Positions 8,048 to 14,748 of a stretch of DNA of 14,748 nt are shown here, in pieces. The stretch is taken from positions 1-14,748 of the forward strand of contig JABVXU010000927.1 in the NCBI GenBank assembly GCA_013365365.1, given 5' to 3'. Every line of letters starts with the position of its first letter. Position 1 is the first letter of the stretch. A program made the translations under genes and the position numbers. The stretch is from Cruorifilaria tuberocauda. Lineage: Eukaryota > Nematoda > Chromadorea > Rhabditida > Onchocercidae. The notes beneath the pieces are model-generated. The model saw only the letters and a program-made list of their open reading frames with translations. It was not told the origin of the DNA and searched no databases.

Positions 8048-9219
8048 AATTTTTTAAATAAATGTTTTACGATGGGATGAAGTCAACAATTTTATACGAT
8101 TATTTTCGTTAGAAAATGAAAATCATTTAAGAATGAATTTTCTTTATTCCATTTGTATTGTAAAGAATTCTTACAAAGATTATACAATAATAGCACAATT
8201 ACTCATTTAATAATTAAGTAATTATGGGAATATTTTTAAATAATACTCAAATTTAATTTAAGTAAAATTTTTTATGGACGGAAAAATCAATGGATCGATC
8301 AATCGTTCAATCTAATCTATTATCGTATAAAATTTAATGGGAAATGATCAATTTGCTTTAAGCAGAAATCATTTAAAATAAAATAAATCATTTAAGTGCT
8401 TAGAAAGAATTGGCTTATTTTTACAAATCCAAATCATTTTATTTTGTTTTTCTGAACATCTTCGAAAGTGTAACTCACTTTTACCAATTTCAACTTTTCC
8501 AAATTATCAAATTACTGATATTCGAATAATTTAGTAATGGATTATCACTTACCTTTTAGTACAATAATAGCAAATAAAATTTGAAATTTTGAACAAATAT
8601 ATCATTATTGATATTAATCATTCGGAAAATTATATTTTTAAATTAACAAATTACCTGTTCTACAATGTTAATTGCTTTATCAATGTTAGAATTAAATAAA
8701 AAGGATTAAATGATTTAATGATAAATAATCAATCACCAGTTATCAATAACTGCCACAATTTTATCAATTATTATAGCCGTTGATAATAATTAACTTATAA
8801 AATAATTACATTACCAGGTAACTCTAAAGATTATCACTAATTCATATATTTTCAATTTTCTTTTTGATTTAAAATTTACAGTGAATGATAGAAAATGAAT
8901 GATATGATATGATATGATAATAGTTCAATGCGAATATAAATACTATTCTATAAGTGTTTCAATTATTTTCATTTCTCATGATCCATATTCTCATGATAAC
9001 CCTTTGAGATATCAATCGCAAATTCTTTTTAACCTATTATTAATTACTGAAACAATAAGCCAATACTTTATATATTCGAGAAAATTTGATTGAAAGTAAA
9101 TATCAGAGATTGGAGAGTGTAAAAGAGAAAGACCTGTTTTTTTTTATTTTTCAAACGAAAACAAAAAGATTGTCGATTGCATAGATGTTAGCTAAAATAA
9201 GCTAATCCTTCGTAGCATT
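8048..9219. other. Gene-free AT-rich stretch with small palindromes
   Basis: No coding signal. CAGTTAT at 8737..8743 pairs perfectly with ATAACTG at 8746..8752 across two bases. A second hairpin with arms AATTATTAT and ATAATAATT follows at about 8766..8791. A pentanucleotide microsatellite lies at 8898..8919. Confidence 0.55.
8898..8919. repeat. ATGAT pentanucleotide microsatellite, ~4 copies
   Basis: Four head-to-tail ATGAT units. The same pentamer (in register TGATA) recurs five times at 12121..12145. Confidence 0.85.
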
Positions 9220-9234
9220 CACACGCACGCGCAT
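9220..9234. other. Alternating purine-pyrimidine run
   Basis: CACACGCACGCGCAT is a perfect 15-base alternation and the most CpG-rich spot in the window. Such runs favour Z-DNA. It lies about 45 bases upstream of the hairpin at 9278..9307. Any function is unknown. Confidence 0.4.
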
Positions 9235-9277
9235 TTCTACATCTCGTTTTTCATCAATTGCATTTCTTCAATTCATT

Positions 9278-9307
9278 CAAATGGTACCAACTTTTTGGTG
9301 CCATTTG
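9278..9307 (+). other. Strong 13-bp stem hairpin, CTTT loop
   Basis: CAAATGGTACCAA at 9278..9290 pairs with TTGGTGCCATTTG at 9295..9307 around a four-base CTTT loop. The single mismatch becomes a G-U wobble in RNA. It is too short for a typical microRNA precursor and lacks histone stem-loop features. On the minus strand the same DNA is the start of a short open frame (MAPKSWYHLNELKKC) after an ATTTTAG acceptor, so the inverted repeat could be coincidental with a tiny exon. Confidence 0.5.
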
Positions 9308-9744
9308 TTTTTCATCCTAAAATTGTTCAACTCTTTTATTCCTCTCTGTTTATTTCATGAAGATAAAAATAGAGTTATAATTGATTAAAGAAATGGATTT
9401 AAATTGTAAAGTACAAAGTTGAATTTGAATTTAAGAATAGAAGAGTAAAAATTTTTAAAGACTTTTTTAGTAAATTAAAAAATTAAAAAATTCAAAACTG
9501 TTTGATTTGATTCGAAGGGGAAAGTTTTAATTAAGATAAATAAGCATGTTGAATTGAATAAGTATGAAATAAGCATGAATTAATAGTTAAAAAAGCAAAT
9601 ATCAATTTAGGAATACCATATTGGAATACAGGAATATGAATTATAGTATAATTATTTTATAAATCTTAAATTTCTTCCTGTTCATTTATTTTGTTGATCT
9701 TTCCATTGGATACTTTATATTTTGATTTTTGCGATATTTTTCAG

Positions 9745-9823
9745 ATTTCATTTTAATCGAACGATGAAATTTTGGTCAGATTTAGGACAAGGAACCTATC
9801 AAACGCTTGAAAATATCACCTAA
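9745..9823 (+). CDS. Possible terminal exon of an upstream gene, or 5' leader exon
   Basis: A near-ideal nematode acceptor (ATATTTTTCAG) ends at 9744. The following frame is open at once: one base, then FHFNRTMKFWSDLGQGTYQT and LENIT to TAA at 9821..9823. The contained ATG (9764) starts a 19-residue ORF, so the segment could instead be a leader exon with an upstream ORF for the gene at 10128, leaving at GTACGT (9840). No phase-compatible upstream exon was found with confidence. An AATAAA-like signal follows at 9920. Confidence 0.22.
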
Positions 9824-9919
9824 TTTGCATAGCGTTGTGTACGTACAGTAATTCATTAATTTAAATTTAAATCACTATTTTGTAAATTTATTTCATTTTT
9901 GCATATCTTAAAATTTTCA

Positions 9920-9925
9920 AATAAA
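9920..9925 (+). terminator. Possible poly(A) signal AATAAA
   Basis: AATAAA lies 96 bases after the stop of the possible exon at 9745..9823 and 130 bases before the acceptor at 10055. AATAAA is common by chance in such AT-rich DNA, so only the position is suggestive. Confidence 0.2.
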
Positions 9926-10048
9926 TATTCCTTAAATTTTAAACTAAAACACCATATACAATAATAGTTTCTAATTATTCAATTTAAAGAATTTTTAAAA
10001 ACTATTTTTATCTTTTATCACTATAATTTTCTTACTGTAAGCTACAAA

Positions 10049-10055
10049 ATTTCAG
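10049..10055 (+). promoter_or_regulatory. 3' splice (or trans-splice) acceptor ATTTCAG
   Basis: The heptamer is close to the nematode acceptor consensus and sits 72 bases upstream of the ATG at 10128, with no better acceptor in between. It could receive a spliced leader or close an intron in the 5' leader. An in-frame TGA at 10095 means coding sequence cannot run in from upstream in this frame. Confidence 0.4.
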
Positions 10056-10127
10056 CTAAAAGGTGAAATTTTAAAAAGTTCAATTTGCAAAAAGTGAAAG
10101 AAAGAAATCAAAGAAGGAAATTACACA

Positions 10128-10285
10128 ATGAATAGCAGTCGAAGTGTTGAAGATAACGTAAGCGGTGGTTGGTACAATACACGACGACAGTACCGATCGG
10201 TAGCATTTGGTACCTGGAAAGTTGGTGGTGCTCGTGATCTGTCAATTAAACGTGGTGTTTCCGAAGGTGAAGGACAATTAGCTCG
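10128..10285 (+). CDS. First coding exon of an unrecognised gene
   Basis: The exon encodes 52 complete codons plus two bases of an Arg codon. ATG 10128 is the first start after an in-frame TGA at 10095..10097, and the DNA turns abruptly richer in G and C. The product starts MNSSRSVEDNVSGGWYN, continues through RRQYRSVAFGTWKVGGARDL and ends RGVSEGEGQLAR. It is polar and rich in Gly, Arg and Ser, with no signal peptide or membrane segment. A GTTAGT donor at 10286 ends the coding-like part. Beyond it the open frame becomes Phe-rich (to 10385), which is intron read-through. The gene continues in phase 2, possibly at 13219 or 11353, or past the window. I do not recognise the family. It looks like a flexible N-terminus. 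Confidence 0.65.
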
Positions 10286-10947
10286 GTTAGTGAAATTTAA
10301 TTTTAAATTCTTTTTTTATTTTTTAAGATTTAGTTTTTATGCTTGTTTATTATCGATTTTTTTCTTACTGATTATTTATTATTAATAATTACTTTTAACT
10401 TAAATACAATAAATCAAAATTAACCAGTAACCAGTATTACAATAATTGATTTCCAACCTAACTTTCAAAGTTCATTACCACTAATTTATTAATTAGAAGA
10501 ATTTAATGGAATTAAATATTTTAAGCAAATATTATTCAAAAGCAAATTCATTCGATTATTTATTTTAATGCTTATTTATTTAAGCAGTAATTTGACTTAT
10601 TGTATTTAAGTTAAAAGTAAAATTGATTTTTTATAACTCAGTCCTATCTTTCTCCATAAATTCAGGTAATCTAATAAATAACTTTTTTTTTTCATAATTT
10701 ATTCATAATCTATTTCTTTTCTTCTCTAATTTTTCATTTTTATCACTTAAAATACAAATAAATTTAAATGAAAATTCATATTTTCGTTATTTCCTGCAAA
10801 AAAAAAATTTACATTCTAAAATGAAATTTATCAAAAATCTAGTGCATCATGCATTAATCAAATTAGTAAATCATTTTTCTTATCACTGATAATAAATCTA
10901 ATCGGAAGGTACTAAAATGAAATTTGTTGCAATAAATTTATCAATTC

Positions 10948-11050
10948 AAAAAAAATTATCAAAAAATAAAATATTAAAAAATTATTAAAAAAATATAATT
11001 ATTAAAATTCAAATTATTAAAAAATATAATTCAAAAATATAAATGAAATA
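10948..11050. repeat. AT-only low-complexity block
   Basis: Repeated ATTAAAAAA, TATAATT and TCAAAAA blocks form an A-rich simple-sequence stretch with no G except at the edges. No unit is regular enough to call a tandem array. Confidence 0.6.
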
Positions 11051-11352
11051 TATCAACAAATGATTGCATCATTTACCTTTCAATCAATCAATTGTGATTT
11101 CGGTGATAATTTCTCTGACAGCTAAAATTTTGTTTATTCATTTCAATCGATCGAAATCAGTGAAAAGAAAAACAATTTTTCTAATCTTTTGATTGGAAGA
11201 GAATTTTAAAAAAGTTTTTTTTTTTTTATAATATTAGAAATCAAATATTATTCTTTCTTTTTTTTTAAATTTCAAAATAACCAAAATTCATTTTTTCATT
11301 TTTTTTGAATTTCCATAAATTGTTATTATCATTAAATATAATATTTGATCAG

Positions 11353-11446
11353 TCATTTATTACTGAAAAATGTAAATTATAACGAGCATATCGGAAAACC
11401 TGAAAATATCGTCTTCAATTTGTGGCAAATTTCATCAATTATCTAA
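11353..11446 (+). CDS. Alternative second/terminal exon candidate
   Basis: TTTGATCAG ends at 11352. The next base would complete the split Arg codon of the 10128 exon, and the frame then stays open for 30 codons, including NVNYNEHIGKPENIVFNLWQ, to TAA at 11444..11446. Residue composition is protein-like and phase matches, which happens one time in three by chance. If used, it would end the protein at about 83 residues. It competes with the candidate at 13219 and could be an alternative 3' end. No homologue is recognised. Confidence 0.2.
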
Positions 11447-12120
11447 TTCTTGAAATGAAAAAAGAAACCGGTAAAGTGCATATCGACAAACGCTAATTGC
11501 TTCCAGTATAACCATTAACTATTATTTCGGGTAATTTTGAAATTCTAGCAGCAATTTCATTTTAAGTGTCTCTTATATCATCTAAAATTATTAAAATTCA
11601 AAATCCGGTCACTCAATCAAGTTACCAACAATCAATGCGTAATTGTTGTTGCTACTGAAATATGATACGAATAAGAAGATGCCATATGTTTATGATTTTG
11701 GTTTATATTTTTCACTTTATTATTTACCCATTCAATTCCGAAATATTTATCATTCGTTGAAATCAATCATTTTCTCACTTTTTTGCTTTTCCATTTTTCT
11801 GCTTTCATAAAGTAATTACTTAATTATGTGCTGGATCTTATGCTGGTAAATCTTAAATAGTTTAAATTTAGCTATTTACTATTACTTTTTACTGCTAATC
11901 AAAAATGGAATACTTATAAACTATTACTGTATTTGATATTTTATATCTGTTAAAATACTTATTTGAAAAATTTTGTAAAAAGTATGAAAAAATAGATAAA
12001 AGCGATTTAAAAATAGGTAAAAAGTAGGCAAAAAAGATTTAAAAAAATCTAATTTACTTATTAAATTCGTGGCAAGAGAGTAATGATTTTTGCACTCATC
12101 ACTTGTGTTAACTTACTTAC

Positions 12121-12145
12121 TGATATGATATGATATGATATGATA
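12121..12145. repeat. TGATA pentanucleotide microsatellite, 5 copies
   Basis: Five perfect TGATA units. This is the same repeat, in another register, as 8898..8919. Confidence 0.95.
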
Positions 12146-13218
12146 TTATGAATTAGTTTTATATGAATGCAACTTTTCATTTTAAATCATAAGAATAAAA
12201 TATGGGAAAAAATTTTTTACGAATTATAAAAAGATATTTGATGAAAGATTAAAAAAGCTTGTATCAGTAAGTTTATTGTAGCAATGTAAAGCATTCAATT
12301 TAATTTAAAATTTAAATTTAACTTTTAGGATGATAATTGGTAATTGTAAGAGTAAAAGTAAGACTAAATGAAAATATGATAATGACGTGAAATGAAATGA
12401 ATACATGCAGTAAAAATTAATTCTATCTTCCGAAAATGCTTAAATTTAAATTTTTTAAATACTTGAGATGATTTAATGAGAGAAAAAAAAACAGGTCATT
12501 ACTTCGCATCCCTCATTTTCATTTATTATGTATTTATCGCTCTTTTATCATAATTATCATCAATTATCATTAATATGAGTGATTTTAGGACGACTAATAA
12601 GAATGATAAGGATGAAAAATGATGATCATTTTTTTTTAATTTTACTTAAAGTCTAATTCAATCTTTAATAATATCTTATATCCTACAATGATAGTATATT
12701 AATTTAGTATGGTAATATTACAGTACAATATAATACAGTACTAAAACATGCAATACGTGAAATACATCTGTGATAGCGAGTTGAATTTGAAATTGATATT
12801 GTTTATTTACTGAAAAGCAAACCTATCAACAATAATTTTTAGAAATTTTGCTAGAATTAAAAATTTGAAAATATACAAACATGCTTATCATTATATCTTA
12901 TCATTATTATTATTCGATATCTTTCCTTTATCAATCCAGAAAATGAAAAAAAAGACGATTTTATTAAAATTCTCTTTTTCAAATTTCTAAATTAAAATTA
13001 CTAATGCATTTTATTTACTGAATCAGTTCAAATTTAAAATTTTTGCTGGAAGTAATTTTCATTTATTTATTGATCAGAACCTATTACTTTCACTGATTTA
13101 TTCATCACATTAAAACTCGTAATCATTTAAATAAATTGTTATTGTTCAAGATGAATGAATAGAGGAGAAAAAAAAGAAATTATACCAAATTGATTGTGAC
13201 GTTTGTTAAATTGATCAG

Positions 13219-13283
13219 CTTTGTTCGTATCAGTAAGAGATCGTATCGGTCGGACTATTACGATCAGCCAAATATTACATCCG
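13219..13283 (+). CDS. Likely second coding exon of the 10128 gene
   Basis: Two acceptors fifteen bases apart, TTGATCAG (ending 13218) and TCGTATCAG (ending 13233), both supply the one base needed to complete the Arg codon left open at 10285, so either keeps frame. The common part reads KRSYRSDYYDQPNITSG, a polar Tyr/Ser/Asp/Arg-rich segment in a marked local GC rise. YRS also occurs in the first exon. A GTACTG at 13284 could be the donor. Without it the frame runs on through T-rich DNA to TAA at 13346. The minus strand is also open here for 47 codons, so strand assignment rests on the phase match and proximity to the 10128 exon. Confidence 0.38.
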
Positions 13284-13430
13284 GTACTGTTCAAGATCAA
13301 TCATCCTTTTTTATTTTTCCATTCTTTACAAAAGGGATAAATGGATAAGGATAAATTAAAAAAAAAAAAAGAATTAGCAAATAGATGAAGAAAAAAGTAA
13401 GCGGAAGAGAGAAAAAATGATCTAAAACTG

Positions 13431-13446
13431 GGGTCATTTGAGGTCA
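13431..13446 (+). promoter_or_regulatory. DR4-type nuclear receptor site
   Basis: GGGTCA, four bases (TTTG), then AGGTCA: a direct repeat of near-perfect half-sites with spacing 4, the geometry of DR4 elements bound by RXR-partnered receptors in animals. It lies within or just after the presumed intron of the plus-strand gene. Function is inferred from the motif alone. Confidence 0.3.
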
Positions 13447-14027
13447 ACTGAAGAAATTTCATTGAGTATTTAGGAGAAAAAAAAAATTCATTTATTGAAT
13501 GAAACTTTATGTTATTGTAAACTTTTCGCTTACTCATTTTCTTTTTCTTAATGATATTATCGAAATTTTGATTCTAATAATTTTTTTCTTTTTAGAAGGA
13601 ATTATCAGTAATTCATTAATTATCAATATTAGTATTATCATATCAATAATTATTAGTATCGGCAACTATTATCAGTAAATTTTGTAGCATTTGCTTTCAT
13701 TAGCCTTAATAAAATGCATATTATTAAAATCGTAAATTGATAAAATTAAATTACAGGTGGTTGAATTTAAGATAAATGATAAAAGATAGCTAATTGAAGT
13801 TTATCAGATAGGTAAATTATGCTATTGTAGCAATTATACTGCAAAAGTAAAAAAGGAATCATGAAAGACAAGAAGGAAATGATTTAGGATCATTTCATTA
13901 TTTATCATTGATTTTAGGTTAATTTACCTAATTGTTAGCTTAATCTGATCAGTAATAATGATAGTTATTATAAATAATTTTTTTCCAAAAGACTAAACGT
14001 GATTTATTTATTTTTTCTCTTCCAAAA

Positions 14028-14122
14028 TTCTTTAAGCTTTCTAAAAGGAATGAAAAAATAGAATTAAAATTATGATTAAATAATTATTATTAAAAAATTC
14101 ATGATAAAATAATCATGATAAA
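14028..14122. repeat. Diverged duplicate of the segment at 14485..14582
   Basis: The blocks AAGC(T/C)TTCTAAAAG, ATGATTAAATAATTAT and TTCATGATAAA occur here in the same order as at 14485..14560, about 457 bases apart. This looks like an unexpanded relative of the minisatellite unit and its left flank. Confidence 0.7.
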
Positions 14123-14257
14123 GAAAGCAGGAGCAAAAAAAAAATTAAAAATATGTCAGTTCCAATTTTCATTAATCTTTATTTTAATTTCATTCTCTTC
14201 TTTTTCTTCAGTTAATTGCGAAAATCTAATTTAATCAATCAAATTAATCAATTAATT

Positions 14258-14332
14258 ATGTCAAGAGAAAGAAAAGGACAAAAGAAGGACGTGAAGAAGG
14301 AAGTGAAAAAAACGTGTCATCATTTCTGTTGA
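14258..14332 (+). CDS. Small basic ORF, 24 residues, uncertain
   Basis: An excellent acceptor (TTTTTCTTCAG) ends at 14211, 46 bases before this ATG. The product, MSRERKGQKKDVKKEVKK followed by TCHHFC, is strongly basic with a Cys/His end. Most of it comes from a purine-only run, which gives Lys/Arg/Glu in this frame regardless of coding. An in-frame TAA at 14213 separates it from the acceptor, so cis-splicing from the 10128 exon into this acceptor would add only a stop. It could be a trans-spliced micro-gene, an alternative 3' end for the upstream gene, or nothing. Confidence 0.15.
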   Translation: MSRERKGQKKDVKKEVKKTCHHFC

Positions 14333-14525
14333 AATGTTCAGAGTTTCATTTTGACGCTTCATTTTTACCGTTCAATCTCTTATCACAACTTCTATTCCAA
14401 TCATTATGATAAAATTACTGATAAGAATTCATTTCTTTTGTTTTTGAAATAATTGAAATTTTGTAGTTTGAAAGAATATAATTTTTTGTAAGCCTTCTAA
14501 AAGAAGTAAAAAAAGATAATGAAAC

Positions 14526-14748
14526 TCATGATTAAATAATTATAATTTCATGATAAACAATAAAATCATGATTAAATAATTGTAATTTCATGGTAAACAA
14601 TAAAATCATGATTAAATAATTTAATTTCATGATGAACGATAAAATCATGATTAAATAATTTAATTTCATGATGAACGATAAAATCATGATTAAATAATTG
14701 TAATTTCATGGTAAACAATAAAATCATGATTAAATAATTGTAATTTCA
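14526..14748. repeat. 39/40-bp minisatellite, 5.6 copies, cut by window end
   Basis: Units start with TCATGATTAAATAAT at 14526, 14566, 14606, 14645, 14684 and 14724. Two variants alternate: a 40-base type with (T)GTAATTTCATGGTAAACAAT and a 39-base type with TTAATTTCATGATGAACGAT. The order is 40, 40, 39, 39, 40, 40. The array continues beyond the window. Confidence 0.97.

Larger units (their letters stand above)
10286..13218 (+). other. Intron-like AT-rich stretch
   Basis: This is a putative first intron, stop-dense throughout, with an A/T low-complexity block at 10948..11050. Possible small exons inside it: 11353..11446 (+), a 24-base phase-preserving micro-exon at 11507..11530 (+, between TTCCAG and GTAATT) and 11654..11626 (-, between TATTTCAG and GTAAC). 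A TGATA microsatellite lies at 12121..12145. None of these exons is secure. Confidence 0.4.
13349..14525. other. AT-rich stretch downstream of the second exon candidate
   Basis: No secure gene. It holds an AGGTCA direct repeat at 13431..13446, an ATTATCA-rich block at 13600..13680, a diverged copy (14028..14122) of the segment that opens the terminal minisatellite, and a small lysine-rich ORF at 14258. The minus-strand frame 13537..13301 is Phe/Ser-rich, crosses poly(A/T) and is a chance ORF. Confidence 0.5.

Noticed and set aside
10286..10385. Extension of the 10128 exon past 10285
   Set aside because: Composition switches abruptly to Phe/Leu/Tyr at a GTTAGT donor, so this is intron read-through.
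12083..12133. 16-residue ORF resembling a signal peptide (MIFALITCVNLL)
   Set aside because: It ends inside the TGATA microsatellite. No cleavage site or mature region.
13301..13537. 78-codon minus-strand ORF
   Set aside because: It crosses several poly(A/T) runs and is Phe/Ser-rich. No acceptor, donor or homologue. The DR4 motif within it explains the only GC-richer part.
1..14748. tRNA, rRNA, spliced-leader RNA, CRISPR, bacterial promoter or terminator signals
   Set aside because: Searched by eye for A/B boxes, SL-like sequence, spaced repeats and GC hairpins with T tails. Nothing convincing was found, and bacterial signals are not expected in this context.

Overview
The window looks like a gene-poor, roughly three-quarters A+T stretch of an animal nuclear genome. 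The likely splice acceptors follow the short U-rich TTTCAG pattern of nematodes, and coding-like DNA appears only as short islands in long AT-rich DNA. I infer a nematode, perhaps a filarial or related clade III worm, but no gene here fixes the species. I saw no tRNA, rRNA, spliced-leader RNA, CRISPR array, bacterial operon or recognisable transposase.

The best coding feature is the first exon of a plus-strand gene at 10128..10285. Its ATG follows an in-frame stop and an upstream ATTTCAG acceptor, its composition is clearly protein-like, and it ends at a GTTAGT donor in phase 2. The rest of the gene must lie in or beyond the following 4.4 kb. The best continuation is a Tyr/Ser/Asp-rich exon near 13219..13283, which keeps frame. 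A second in-frame option, ending in a stop, is at 11353..11446. I do not recognise the protein.

The most intriguing possible new gene is on the minus strand at about 6181..5895. A 37-codon ORF carries two copies of an 11-codon repeat (APNFQKEQFPE, APNLPKELLSE). It is followed by a second charged coding-like segment ending at a GTAAGA donor. Frame-compatible continuations exist only 22 bases downstream and again at 4196..4136. Part of the second segment weakly resembles the PEELxVxV strand of small heat-shock proteins. This model is tentative.

Layout: 1..1320 is AT-rich with one weak minus-strand two-exon candidate. 1321..2191 holds a small ORF, a 40-bp tandem repeat and a diverged ~135-bp duplication. 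2192..4323 holds two nuclear-receptor-like half-sites and a 169-bp inverted-repeat (MITE-like) element. 4327..4825 is a three-copy ~170-bp minisatellite. 5895..6181 is the minus-strand candidate gene, with an ATT-type microsatellite beside it. 6430..9200 is mostly featureless apart from a pyrimidine tract. 9220..9307 has an alternating purine-pyrimidine run and a strong hairpin. 9745..10285 holds a possible upstream terminal exon, a poly(A)-like signal and the plus-strand gene start, arranged like a nematode operon junction. 10286..14525 is mainly intron-like, and 14526..14748 is a 39/40-bp minisatellite that runs off the window.
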